Below, piece after piece: positions 1 through 9,060 of a DNA stretch of 64,000 nt. A model generated the notes under the pieces. The model did no database searches. It was not told the DNA's origin and saw only the letters and a program-made list of their open reading frames with translations. The DNA is from Verrucomicrobium spinosum DSM 4136 = JCM 18804 (GTDB taxonomy: Bacteria > Verrucomicrobiota > Verrucomicrobiia > Verrucomicrobiales > Verrucomicrobiaceae). The position numbers and the translations under genes were made by a program. Within the stretch, counting starts at the first letter, position 1. Each line of letters opens with the position of its first letter. Where the stretch lies: NCBI RefSeq assembly GCF_000172155.1, contig NZ_ABIZ01000001.1, positions 6,605,105 through 6,669,104 on the forward strand, in the 5' to 3' direction.

Positions 1-861
1 GAGGCTCATGAGCGGTTGCAATGGCTCAGAGGCCTGCCCATGGATGCCGTCTGGTTCCACAATCTGGTGGCTGAGTTCTTCACCGGCATCCCCTATCATC
101 TCCAGATCGCCCGCAACCCCGGGGAGATCAGCTGGGAGAGCCTCCTGCAGACCTCACCTGTGCTGACCTATGCCGGCTTTGGCCTCATCATCCTGTCCTT
201 CCTTGCTGGGTTGGTCGGATTGTGGCGATGGCACCGTCAGCGGGCCCTGCTCATTTTCAGCACCTTCGCAGCGGTGGTGCTCTGCACTGTGCATTTCAAG
301 TTTGGGATCAAGGACGAGCTCCGCTCTTGGTATCTCATCTTCGCCCTGCCCGCCACCAGCATCACCGTCGCCTTCGGCCTGTATCTGCTGGGCAGGAGTC
401 TCAGCCGGATCTTTCGTGCGCAGCAAGTTGCCCTCACCGCAGGCGTCACGGTGAGTCTCCTGCTCGTCGCCACAGCCTCGCTGTGGGCCATGAACTGGAG
501 CCAGATGCACCTTCCTTTCGAGGACTACCGCGGGGTGCTCGCCGCCTCGCGCGAGCAGCACGAGAGCTTCTCTCCCAAGTCCACCTCCAACGTGCTCATG
601 TGCTGGCTGTGGCGTTACAGTGCCGTCTATGACCCCCGCGGGGAGATTCAGGTGCGCTCCGGACCGGGCCTCCGGGCGAAGATGGAGGAAATAAAATCCC
701 AGCAAGGCGAGCTCTACATGGTGGTGGGCTTCCGGACCCTGGCAGAGTCATCGAATGCCGAAATCATCGCCATGGTGGAGGACCCGGCGCTCTTCGAGAA
801 GGTGCGCCTCTTCCCCTCCCGGCAATCCATTCAGATGATGGAGCTCTATCGCATGCGATGA
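1..861 (+). CDS. C-terminal part of a polytopic membrane protein, possibly a GT39-like glycosyltransferase (5' truncated by window)
   Basis: The frame is open to the first base of the window, so the true start lies upstream; the TTG at 16 is only the first possible start inside the window. About 286 residues are visible. They contain at least three or four strongly hydrophobic segments (around the YAGFGLIILSFLAGL stretch, the LLIFSTFAAVVLC stretch, the YLIFALPATSITVAF stretch and a later LLLVATASLWA stretch) separated by short basic loops, followed by a soluble C-terminal domain of about 110 residues. This layout, several membrane helices and then a small soluble domain, fits the C-terminal half of dolichyl-phosphate-mannose or GT39-type glycosyltransferases of bacterial envelopes. 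No catalytic motif is in view, so the family call is tentative. A polysaccharide deacetylase gene follows 128 bases downstream on the same strand, which fits an envelope-glycan role. Confidence 0.5.
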   Translation, partial: EAHERLQWLRGLPMDAVWFHNLVAEFFTGIPYHLQIARNPGEISWESLLQTSPVLTYAGFGLIILSFLAGLVGLWRWHRQRALLIFSTFAAVVLCTVHFKFGIKDELRSWYLIFALPATSITVAFGLYLLGRSLSRIFRAQQVALTAGVTVSLLLVATASLWAMNWSQMHLPFEDYRGVLAASREQHESFSPKSTSNVLMCWLWRYSAVYDPRGEIQVRSGPGLRAKMEEIKSQQGELYMVVGFRTLAESSNAEIIAMVEDPALFEKVRLFPSRQSIQMMELYRMR

Positions 862-989
862 CGGGAGCCCCCCCTCTTGCGAACCGCAATCCACGGAGGC
901 GAATGCACAACGCCTGCCTTGCAAAGGGATGGACCCGATGGCATGCTGATCTCACAAAGGTGGATTAAGACACTCCGCCTCTTCGCAAG

Positions 990-1730
990 ATGATGAAGTC
1001 TGCCCGCACAGGTCTGCGGCTCTTGGCCGTCGCGACGGTTCTGGTCGCGACAGCCCTCCATCCGCATCCGCCCATCGATCACGGGTCAACTTCATGGCGC
1101 CCCATGGAACATGGCCCCATGGGACGAAACCAGATCGCGTTGACCTTCGACGCCGAAGGGAGCGACGAGGGGATGGCGGACCTGCTGTCCGCCATGCAGC
1201 AGGGCAGAGTGTCCGCCACCTTCTTTCTCACCGGCAAGTGGGCCGACGCACACCCAGCATGGGCCACCGCGATTGCGGACAGCTGTCACATCATCGGCAA
1301 TCACTCGTGGGGACACAAAGATCTGGTCACGATGGAAGAATGGGAGGTGAAGCAGGAGATCGTACGCGTGGAAGACCGCTTCATCAGCCTCTACGGTTCC
1401 CAATACCGAAGGTTGTACCGGCTACCATATCCGGTGGACTCTGCGCCGTTGCATGGGCTGGTGAGAAGGCTTGGTTATCACATCGTGGGCTGGTCGATCG
1501 ACAGCCTGGACGATTCCCCGCCACCGAAATCCGCCGCATTCATCGCGAGCAGGATTCTCCAGCACAGCAACGAGGACCTGGACGGGGCTATCCTTCACTT
1601 CACTGTTGGCAAGCGCGACACCATCGAAGCGTTGCCGGTCATCATCAACGCCTTGCGGGAGCGTGGATTTGAGTTCGTGACCATCGCCGACTGGCTCACC
1701 GACGCGGATAAGGATACTTCCCAACCTTAA
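990..1730 (+). CDS. NodB-type polysaccharide deacetylase (carbohydrate esterase 4 fold)
   Basis: The protein has 246 residues with a short hydrophobic N-terminus (residues about 5-25), suggesting export or membrane anchoring. The NodB homology motifs can be followed in order: the catalytic-base motif TFDAEGSD (family form TFDDG/TFDD), the metal-binding HSWGH, the RLPYP motif (family form RxPY), a D-S-L-D-D segment, and a final LHF near residue 205 matching the leucine-histidine motif 5. Family members remove acetyl groups from chitin, peptidoglycan or other N-acetylated glycans. The first motif has A-E in place of the second D-G, which may change metal coordination. Two adjacent ATG codons (990 and 993) could start it. 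It follows a membrane glycosyltransferase-like gene, so it may modify an exported polysaccharide. Confidence 0.8.
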   Translation: MMKSARTGLRLLAVATVLVATALHPHPPIDHGSTSWRPMEHGPMGRNQIALTFDAEGSDEGMADLLSAMQQGRVSATFFLTGKWADAHPAWATAIADSCHIIGNHSWGHKDLVTMEEWEVKQEIVRVEDRFISLYGSQYRRLYRLPYPVDSAPLHGLVRRLGYHIVGWSIDSLDDSPPPKSAAFIASRILQHSNEDLDGAILHFTVGKRDTIEALPVIINALRERGFEFVTIADWLTDADKDTSQP

Positions 1731-1896
1731 CCCGTTTGGATCTGAACATCCGCATGGGGCAGGTTCATTTAAGGAACTGAGTACTGCCACCTCCGGGTTG
1801 CGTTCCTTCCAAGCCTGGACGGCGGCGCTCATCGGTTGGGAACGCGATTCGCCACCTCTTTGCACACATACCCAGCGCTTCCATCCAAACAGGTCC

Positions 1897-2571
1897 TCAG
1901 TAGATCGTCGCCCGGGTGTTGAATGGATCGATCAAGACCGCCCGGTAGTTGTCCGCCGGCACCTCCGTGTCCTCTGTAGCGGGCCCATACTCGGCCACAA
2001 ACACCACTGCCCACGTGCGATTTGCTGCGTTCCATTTCAGGGAGTTGGATCCGTTTGGCCGGACTTCCACCTCGATAAAGCGGTAGTTGTGCCCGATGCC
2101 TGCGGTCAGCTCAGGATCCTTGTTGGCATCGGCACTCTGAGTTCCCTTGGTCAAGGCCGCCTGGTTGAAGATGGTGGAGAACTGCTCACTCTCATTGATG
2201 ATGACCCCGCTGTCCATGCGGTGGAGCTCGGTGACCGCCAGCAATTCACCTTCGTCCGTGCGACGGAGGGTTTGCCAGCTGCGCCACTTCACCTCTGTGC
2301 CAGGTTGGGAAGGGTCAGCATGTTCATAGAACCGCAGCACCACCGGGTGATTATTCTTCACGCTTTCCAGGAGCGCATTGTGGACGTCACCCGCGAGGTT
2401 GATGGCCTCGGTCTTCAGCTTCTGCGCCATCTGGCTGCCCACAGAACCCATTCCCGTGAGAGCCAGCAAAAGACCGACGATGCCGATGACAACCAGCATT
2501 TCAATGAGGGTAAAGGCCTGCCTCCTGGCGGCCCGGATAGCAAGTGGGTGCCGTTTCATAGGGTGATTCAT
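1897..2571 (-). CDS. Verru_Chthon cassette protein D, prepilin-like (GspH/FimT-like)
   Basis: Last gene of a four-gene cassette. The start chosen is the ATG at 2571, because it overlaps the TGA of protein C by four bases (ATGA), the usual sign of translational coupling; a longer reading starts at 2616. The 224-residue product opens with a short basic leader and the type IV prepilin motif AFTLIEMLVVIGIVGLLLA: cleavage before F, then Glu at position 5 of the mature protein and a hydrophobic helix. The remainder is a soluble, beta-rich domain without recognised catalytic residues. Small size and the long N-terminal helix resemble the minor pseudopilin GspH/FimT. Members of this family are known from Verrucomicrobia as the fourth protein of the A-B-C-D cassette; the role in a pseudopilus is inference. 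Confidence 0.82.
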   Translation of the reverse strand: MNHPMKRHPLAIRAARRQAFTLIEMLVVIGIVGLLLALTGMGSVGSQMAQKLKTEAINLAGDVHNALLESVKNNHPVVLRFYEHADPSQPGTEVKWRSWQTLRRTDEGELLAVTELHRMDSGVIINESEQFSTIFNQAALTKGTQSADANKDPELTAGIGHNYRFIEVEVRPNGSNSLKWNAANRTWAVVFVAEYGPATEDTEVPADNYRAVLIDPFNTRATIY

Positions 2572-3803
2572 GGGTTCGTCGAAGCCGTGGCGGGAAGGTC
2601 CGCGTCTGTGGTCCATTTGGCGGACCGCAGTTCGACCGAGGATGAAAAAATCCGGTAGGCAACCTTGTCGCCTGCCAGCATGGTTTCCAGATTCGCAAGG
2701 TCCGTTCTCAGCGTGCCTTCATAGCTGGAAGAGTTGCGGTTGGTCACCGTCCCCACAGACTGGAAGTGGGCGCGCACGTACTCCAGATACTTGGATTCAT
2801 CTCCACCGCCTTCCAGGTAGTTCCCCCAGCTGGCATCATCCAGAGCGATCAGGGTCACCTCTAGCACCGGCGGCAGTTGATGACGCGAGGCCTGGATAAG
2901 CAGCGTACCATTGCGATCCGTCCCGCTGTTCGTAGGGGCGCTCAATTGGAATTCCCGGGAGTCATAAAAATAACTTGGAGCTATGTCGTAGTCACAGGCT
3001 GAGCCCACCCCCTGCGTCGGCACCCGGGGGCTGATGATGAGGGCCAGGATGTTGCGGGCCAGCACCCGGGATCCAGTGTTGATGTCGCACGTTACCGGTG
3101 GATTGACTGAGCCAATCTTCCCGTCCCGGAACCAGCTGTAGAGGCCGGCAGAAGCCGTTTGGGCTGCCAGCAGGGGCTTGAGGTCTGTGCCCTGGAGAAA
3201 GACCGGCAGCGACTCTGAAGGCTGGCGGAACTCCATGAGCGAAAAGTTCTTCCGCTCCGGGTTCCGCCCGGTCGGACCACTGTCATTCCGAAGAAACTCC
3301 GGCCTGTCTGGCAGGTCACTGCGGTACTGGACATAGAACCCCCAGCCGTTGAGCAACTCCTCCATGTTGTCATAGGCGGCGCTGGCGCTCGTGCCCCCCA
3401 CCTCCTGCCCCGCAAACCCCATCGGTGCCTGAAAGAAGACGGCGTGGCCGCAGGTGTCAGTCACCGTCTGCAGCAACCCCTGCCCTCCAGAGGTCTTGTG
3501 AGACGGGCCGGTGACGAAATGCAGGTCGGAGTACCGCTGATACCGGGTGGGTGAGGTGGGGTTGTCATAGTCCCACACAGAATTCAGAGTCGCCTGGGAA
3601 AGCCGCCTCGTTATTGCCTCGAACGCCACCCTGGCTTCCCGAAACTCCTCCACCCGGTTCCTCGCCCCGGTCCAGATGACCTGGGTCTGGAATACCGTCT
3701 GCAACAGCACCCCCATGAGGAGGGCAACCACGGTCATGGACACCAGCAACTCCACCAGCGTGAAGCCACGGCTGCGGGCTCGGGATGAAAAGGAGCGGGA
3801 CAT
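2568..3803 (-). CDS. Verru_Chthon cassette protein C, prepilin-like (GspJ/PilW-like)
   Basis: The protein has 411 residues. A short Arg-rich leader is followed by the prepilin motif GFTLVELLVSMTVVALLMG at about residues 13-31, with the expected Gly-Phe cleavage site and Glu at +5. After the helix comes a segment rich in R, E and A (residues about 45-70) that continues it as an amphipathic helix, then a large beta-rich soluble region. Layout and size match the GspJ/PilW type of minor pseudopilin and the third member of the Verru_Chthon cassette. It ends with a TGA that overlaps the ATG of protein D. The 57-base gap to protein B (3804-3860) shows no terminator, so A-B-C-D is read as one operon. 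Confidence 0.85.
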   Translation of the reverse strand: MSRSFSSRARSRGFTLVELLVSMTVVALLMGVLLQTVFQTQVIWTGARNRVEEFREARVAFEAITRRLSQATLNSVWDYDNPTSPTRYQRYSDLHFVTGPSHKTSGGQGLLQTVTDTCGHAVFFQAPMGFAGQEVGGTSASAAYDNMEELLNGWGFYVQYRSDLPDRPEFLRNDSGPTGRNPERKNFSLMEFRQPSESLPVFLQGTDLKPLLAAQTASAGLYSWFRDGKIGSVNPPVTCDINTGSRVLARNILALIISPRVPTQGVGSACDYDIAPSYFYDSREFQLSAPTNSGTDRNGTLLIQASRHQLPPVLEVTLIALDDASWGNYLEGGGDESKYLEYVRAHFQSVGTVTNRNSSSYEGTLRTDLANLETMLAGDKVAYRIFSSSVELRSAKWTTDADLPATASTNP

Positions 3804-3860
3804 CGTTCAGTCAGTCAGGGTTCAGGATGGGCCGGGCTCAATCCGGCATGGGAGCAGAAA

Positions 3861-4382
3861 TTAGAGGGACGCGGCGGCCGGGCCGGCCACTTCTGTCTTT
3901 TCCATCCGCACCACGGTCACTGCCCGCTTCCAGACCCGGCGGGGATCACTGAAAGGGTCAGTGCGCGGGCTGTCACTGATGGCAACCATTGCCTGCCGGA
4001 GGAATCCATTGCGGGCGTTGCCCGGCAGATCCACTCCGGAGACGCTGCCCGTGGTGTCTGGAGAAACCTGCACGGTGTAGATGCTGTTCACTTCATCCAC
4101 CTTCCCGCCCTGCACGGGGTCGCCGCCGGCGTCGAATTTGTAGGTGATGGCGGACGAGTTGTTCGCCCACTCGTCAAAGTCACGCATCTGAAGATCCTGG
4201 GAAATCCAGCGCAGAATGCGAGCGGTGGCCATCTGGTTCGATGAAGCACGCATCTGGTCCATGCCGGTGGGCAGCAGGGAAATCAGCAGCACGACCGTGG
4301 TGGCGGCGATGCCGACGGCAAGAACAACTTCAACCAGGCTGAAGCCCCGGCTTCGGCAGGGGCGGTGGGTGATGAGTTTCAT
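3861..4382 (-). CDS. Verru_Chthon cassette protein B, prepilin-like (GspI/PilV-like)
   Basis: The protein has 173 residues and a basic leader (MKLITHRPCRSR), then the prepilin motif GFSLVEVVLAVGIAATTVVLL with Glu at +5. The helix is followed by a segment with LLPTGMDQMRASS, then a small beta-rich domain. The SLVEVVLAVGI type of helix, common in GspI and PilV proteins, and the short length suggest the GspI-like slot of a pseudopilus tip. It is second in the A-B-C-D order, 42 bases after the end of protein A. The start at 4382 gives a normal prepilin leader length. Confidence 0.85.
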   Translation of the reverse strand: MKLITHRPCRSRGFSLVEVVLAVGIAATTVVLLISLLPTGMDQMRASSNQMATARILRWISQDLQMRDFDEWANNSSAITYKFDAGGDPVQGGKVDEVNSIYTVQVSPDTTGSVSGVDLPGNARNGFLRQAMVAISDSPRTDPFSDPRRVWKRAVTVVRMEKTEVAGPAAASL

Positions 4383-4424
4383 AAGTCAGGTTATAGGGGT
4401 TCAGTTGGGGTGGATTCAGTCTTC

Positions 4425-7400
4425 TCAAGGGGCAAACTTGCGGTTCTGGACAACGCGCAGACGGTAGTAGCGGTCCAGGCTGTAGTTCGGGTTGGCAAAC
4501 TCGGAGGAGCTGGCCATGTCGGGCATGTTCCGGTCGCCCGGGTCGATGTAGCGCTCAAAGATCGAGGACCCGCGCTGCTCTGCGGCCACTTGGTCCTTCT
4601 CCTCGTCCCACACGGCAGGCTCCGTGCTGCGGGCCTTGCGCAGGAGCTGCACCTTGTAATGCACCTGGAAGACGTTGGACTTGGTCGTCAGGCGTGGGTA
4701 GATGTCGTTGTAGGGGCTCTCACGCGCATTGTCTCCTGTCAGCGTCATCTTGCGCCACCAGAGCACCGAGCTGGAATAGGTGGGTGCCGCAGGAGCATTG
4801 GGGTGGTACGTCGCCCCCTTGAGCGCGGAGGGAACCAGGAAGATGTCGCACACTTCAGAGGCCGAGCGAAAGACGTCCCCCGCCTGGAAGCGCATTTCAA
4901 AACCGCGCAGCGTTCCCGTGGTGGCATCCAGATTGATGTCATAGCGGAAGTCGTACGGGCACTTGTTGAGTCCTTTGTAGTTGTCCGAATTTCCCAGCGT
5001 CTTGTCTGCGGCCAGGTCGGGCGGCAGGGCGGTGATGCGGGTGTTCTTCAACACCGCATGCAGACCGGTGCGACGCTTGATGTAGCGGAAGGGGTAAATC
5101 TCCGTGTTCATGTTGATTTTGCCTCCCGTGGAAAAGGGTTCGCTAATGGCACCAGGTTCCGCCACTGGCATCCAGAACCAGTCCAGATACAGATGATCCT
5201 TGGGCGAACCGAAACCGAAGTGATCCTGCACCGTCGGGTTCGCGGTAGAACTCGTCTGGCGGGAGGCCGGGTTCGCACAGAACAGAAGTGTCTGCCAGGG
5301 ACGCGCCGCCTTTACCCCCGTGGGCAGTGCGCCCAACATGACGGGCGAGGAAATCTGGCGGTTGGGAGTAAAATTCGTTCCGGTGTCATCACTATTGTCG
5401 TAGCCGTAGGAGTAGTAGCCTCCGCCATTGTACTTGAAACTTGCAAGGATGGGGAATCGGAGGAAGGGACCGTCGCTGAAAATGCCCACCCCCGTTTCCC
5501 AGTCTCCCGGGCGGGTGTCAGCGTTCAAGGCCGCCGTCAGCCCCTTCGGAACAATCGGTACAGCGCTCGGCCCATACTTGATACCAGAGACAAGGTAACC
5601 GGCACGGGAGATATTGGTGGGGCGAACCGAGTTGTTGCCCACCAGTGCGATGTCATTCTCCGTGGTGTTGCCCTGGGGGTTGTAGCCCACCTGACCAAGG
5701 AGGTTCCAGCGATCCTCACGCAGCGAGCAACCATCACGGTCCGCGTAGTTGGAACTGCTCCATTTGGAGTTCTTCGCAAACCAGGTGGCGGGCACCTCAG
5801 TGGTGGCGGCCAGCAGGCGGAAATCACCCTTAGAAGGTCCGGCCGGATCAAGCTGGACGGCGCGCACCACGTCTTCCTTGTTGATGAGTGTAAGACGATG
5901 ATCCTTCCAGTAACCCATGCTGGTGTACAGAGGACTGCCAAACTTGCCCGCCGGGGCGGAGGGATAGTTGTAGTCACTGTTGATAGAGAGCCGGTTGAGG
6001 CGCTGGGCGAAGGTCCGCCGCATGCCCCCCTCCAGCGAGGCAGCATCCTTCGCGGTGCTGGTGTTCGCCGCATCAATGCTCGCATCGTCCATCTTCGGCC
6101 GGGGGAACACATGGGTGCCTGAAAAGTCCATTGTAAACTTCTGCACAAGCTCGCCCCCGCTCTGTGGGCTGTCAGTCACCGTGCGAAGTTCGATGGTAAT
6201 CTGGCTGCCGGTAAAAGTCATCTTGGTGGCGTCGTCACCCACGGGAACGGCAATCGCATCAGAGAAGAACGGGTAGTCGTTGCTCTCGTTGATCGACGTT
6301 TTCTTCACATTTTTGAATGTGTTAAGCCCGTTCATCATGAGAACCAGGAGGTTCTGATACGCCTGGCAGGGCCCCCACCCTCCTGCAGTGGTATTGGTGC
6401 TGAGCCGGGTGGTGGCAGAGTTAAGGAAGCCAAGCGGAGTCGTGGGAGGATTCGAGGTGGAGGACAGGACCGGCCCCAGTCTGAAGCCGTCCATGCCAGT
6501 GATCTTGACGCGATATCGTGGAGACAGCTGAGGCTCCCCAGGGGCAAGGCGTAGAAAATTGAGAATCAGGAAGCACTCCACCTTGGTCACGCGATTTTGG
6601 GCATCCTTCTCGGTGCCAGTAAAAACCAGCGCGGCTTCCGTCAGCGTGGGGAATCGCCCAAAGCCCTTGTAGGCCTTGCCGTTCAGATTGAGTTGCAGCG
6701 GCACCACGTAGTTCTCCCCTGCATCCCCGCCACTCCCCGCATAGTAATATTTGGGGTCCACCGCCTTCGAAACCACGTTGGGAGCAGAGCGCACATAGTC
6801 GAATGTCTCGGTGAGAATCTGGTCTGAATCGTCACCATACTTTTGGGCAAAGTTGCCGCCGAACCCCGGGATATTCGTCTGGGCCATCTTTTGGAGATAG
6901 CTGACGATCGACCTGTTCCGGGTCATGGTGGACTCGGTGTAGTCCTTGGTCAGATAATGGGCACTGGTGAGCTGCGATGTGCCCGACGTGGTGGAACTGG
7001 CACGCTGAAGGTAGAACGGGCGTTTATTGGCCGTCGAGGCAAACGCAATCATGTTGTCCACTGCGTTGCGGTGTGCCGTGTTGAAGTTGATTGGCCAGAT
7101 GGAAATGCGGGGTTTGTTGAAGAGGTTCACCTCCGGTGCCCGGCTGTGTGCGGTGAGAAAGAACCGGGTCTGGGAAAGCACTTCTGCATTGATCACGCTT
7201 TGGCCTGCATTAGACCGGGCCGGATTGAAGATGAGCTCGTCGGTGGAGGCGTAAAAGCGGTCCGAGTCCCGAGGGTTCACCCCACCCGAAGTGCCGCTGG
7301 TGGTGATGGCTGTACCGCCACGGGTGCCGCCCATCGCAACACGGGGTGCAAGTTTGTAGTAGGCCTCCAGCTGCGTAGCATACTCAGCCGCCTCCGCGGC

Positions 7401-8504
7401 AAGGTGCGGAGACTTGTTCATCGGCAACCAGGGGCCAAACACGGCGCTCATGCTGGTACGGGCGGGGTGGCCGGGGTAGCGGGTGAATTCGTCCCTCACC
7501 AGCAAGCTCGTGGCGTAGCCGTAGGGAGCCGTGGCCACGGAGTTCAGAGCGGCTGCATTGCCCCGTTCAATGTTGGTGTTGCCGAGGGGGAGGTCCCAGA
7601 AGGCCCCTTCACCTGCGGTATTGATGTTCACCTTGCCGGATTCATCATCCGTCCAGAAGGCGATGCGCCCCATGACGGGATTGTCAACAGTGGCTCCGGG
7701 AACCGACACCTTCAGGCCATCTGCACCGCTCGCCGTGCCCGCACTCATGGTGCCATCCTGCAGGATGTAAATCCAGCGCACCGGCATGGGCAGTGGATTG
7801 CTTGGATTGTTTCCTGATGCCGGAGCCAGCGGCAGCTTCTCCAGACCGGATCCAGAGCTTAGCAACTCAGCGCCCGCGACGCGGCTCTGTCCACCAACCG
7901 CTACCGTGTGATCCTTGAAACCCTCTGGATCCACGATTGGATACACAGGCTGAATCCCTTTCCCATTGGTATCGCGGGCAGTATAGACCGGAGCATTGAG
8001 ATCGGTGAAAAGCGCCTTTTTTTCATGCCATTGATCCGGCAGTTCATCCGTGGGGTTGATGTCGGGTGCCATGCCGCCTGCGGTGGGCTGAACTTCCATT
8101 TCAGCTGCTGAGTAGAGTTTATAGGCACGATCCAGTTTCGTGCGGAGCGTGGTCGGATCCACATCCTGACCAAACACGCGGATCATTCCCGGCTGTGAAG
8201 CCCAGGTCTTGGTGCTGCCGTTGTTCTCCGTCGCCTTGCGCACCTGGGCGATGACGATGTTAAGCGGCAGGTCTGCCAGCAAGCGGGCCTCCTCCCCCTT
8301 TGCGTAAGATCCACTGGCGCGTGTCTCTGTATGCACCATGGAAAGGAACCCCGTCACCAGCAACACCAGCAGGGCGACGACGCTCAATACCATGATCAAA
8401 GCGACCCCCGACTGCCGACGGCGGATGCTCCCTGCCTTGACGAAGTTTCTTCCGGCTTCGTAAACCTTTTTTGTCGGCAGAAAAACAAACTCGAAGTTTT
8501 TCAT
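4425..8504 (-). CDS. Verru_Chthon cassette protein A (GspK/PilX-like N-terminus), copy 1
   Basis: Large protein of 1359 residues, first of the cassette. After a basic stretch (residues 12-32) comes a hydrophobic helix GVALIMVLSVVALLVLLV (33-50) and then HTETRASGSYAKGEEARLLA, which resembles PilX/GspK N-termini rather than class III prepilins: there is no Glu at +5. Near residues 286-297 the motif DDESGKVNINTA matches the D-x-x-G-K-x-N-x-N signature seen in GspK proteins. A second GKINMNTEIYPFRYIKRRTG block near residue 1170 and the APEVNLFNKPRI block near residue 455 are shared with the second copy at 14490-18884. No enzyme motif was found. It probably acts at the cell envelope. ATG 8504 has no clear ribosome-binding site. 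Confidence 0.85.
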   Translation of the reverse strand: MKNFEFVFLPTKKVYEAGRNFVKAGSIRRRQSGVALIMVLSVVALLVLLVTGFLSMVHTETRASGSYAKGEEARLLADLPLNIVIAQVRKATENNGSTKTWASQPGMIRVFGQDVDPTTLRTKLDRAYKLYSAAEMEVQPTAGGMAPDINPTDELPDQWHEKKALFTDLNAPVYTARDTNGKGIQPVYPIVDPEGFKDHTVAVGGQSRVAGAELLSSGSGLEKLPLAPASGNNPSNPLPMPVRWIYILQDGTMSAGTASGADGLKVSVPGATVDNPVMGRIAFWTDDESGKVNINTAGEGAFWDLPLGNTNIERGNAAALNSVATAPYGYATSLLVRDEFTRYPGHPARTSMSAVFGPWLPMNKSPHLAAEAAEYATQLEAYYKLAPRVAMGGTRGGTAITTSGTSGGVNPRDSDRFYASTDELIFNPARSNAGQSVINAEVLSQTRFFLTAHSRAPEVNLFNKPRISIWPINFNTAHRNAVDNMIAFASTANKRPFYLQRASSTTSGTSQLTSAHYLTKDYTESTMTRNRSIVSYLQKMAQTNIPGFGGNFAQKYGDDSDQILTETFDYVRSAPNVVSKAVDPKYYYAGSGGDAGENYVVPLQLNLNGKAYKGFGRFPTLTEAALVFTGTEKDAQNRVTKVECFLILNFLRLAPGEPQLSPRYRVKITGMDGFRLGPVLSSTSNPPTTPLGFLNSATTRLSTNTTAGGWGPCQAYQNLLVLMMNGLNTFKNVKKTSINESNDYPFFSDAIAVPVGDDATKMTFTGSQITIELRTVTDSPQSGGELVQKFTMDFSGTHVFPRPKMDDASIDAANTSTAKDAASLEGGMRRTFAQRLNRLSINSDYNYPSAPAGKFGSPLYTSMGYWKDHRLTLINKEDVVRAVQLDPAGPSKGDFRLLAATTEVPATWFAKNSKWSSSNYADRDGCSLREDRWNLLGQVGYNPQGNTTENDIALVGNNSVRPTNISRAGYLVSGIKYGPSAVPIVPKGLTAALNADTRPGDWETGVGIFSDGPFLRFPILASFKYNGGGYYSYGYDNSDDTGTNFTPNRQISSPVMLGALPTGVKAARPWQTLLFCANPASRQTSSTANPTVQDHFGFGSPKDHLYLDWFWMPVAEPGAISEPFSTGGKINMNTEIYPFRYIKRRTGLHAVLKNTRITALPPDLAADKTLGNSDNYKGLNKCPYDFRYDINLDATTGTLRGFEMRFQAGDVFRSASEVCDIFLVPSALKGATYHPNAPAAPTYSSSVLWWRKMTLTGDNARESPYNDIYPRLTTKSNVFQVHYKVQLLRKARSTEPAVWDEEKDQVAAEQRGSSIFERYIDPGDRNMPDMASSSEFANPNYSLDRYYRLRVVQNRKFAP

Positions 8505-9060
8505 TGTGAATCAGTGGGCGTTTCGTTAGTCTCGAAAAAATGCTGAAAATGAAATCAGCAGGCATTCCAAGCGGGGTTAAGTGGGATGAAAGCTAGGAGC
8601 ATGCCGCCCGTGCCAGACAGGGCGCGGGACAGATTCGCAAATCGCGCAATCGCATTCGCGTATGACGCATCAACCGGGGACCCGAACGGAACCCTCTTCG
8701 ATTCAAAAAACGCTGTTTTCCCAGGCAAAACTGGCACACAAGATTTTTCAAATAAAGGAAATAACATCTTCACACAAGAGTGGAGGAGGCATCCGCTATA
8801 CCGGACATCTGAGCCGTAAAACTTCATCTTCGGGTTGTTTCTCATGGGGTCATCCGGTATTCCCGGAGGGCACTGATTGAGTCACCCGATCACACGGGAT
8901 GCTCTGTCACTAGGCACATGAACCAGCATTCCCAATCCGGGTGAGGCCGGCTTCAGGCAAAATTGAACAATAAAATGCCGTCCTCTGGCGAGCCAGCTGG
9001 ATTCGCGAAGCGCGCAGGATGATTCTCAAATGATGCATTAGACCTGCTGTTACACGTTGA
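8505..9060. other. Gene-free stretch between the giant PEP-CTERM gene and cassette protein A
   Basis: No open reading frame here has convincing protein character; the longest (8555-8845 minus) looks random, with many Cys, Pro and Asn. The stretch is less G+C-rich than its neighbours and lies directly upstream of the cassette A start (8504) and downstream of the stop at 9061, so it probably holds the cassette promoter and the end of the upstream transcript. No clear hairpin followed by a T-run was found. A short palindrome CTGGCGAGCCAG lies near 8985-8996. Confidence 0.5.

Noticed and set aside
4365-6122. Plus-strand open frame of 585 codons over cassette protein A
   Set aside because: Antisense shadow of cassette A; no domain or signal peptide is visible.
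8555-8845. Minus-strand open frame upstream of cassette A
   Set aside because: Composition looks random and there is no ribosome-binding site; more likely part of the regulatory gap.
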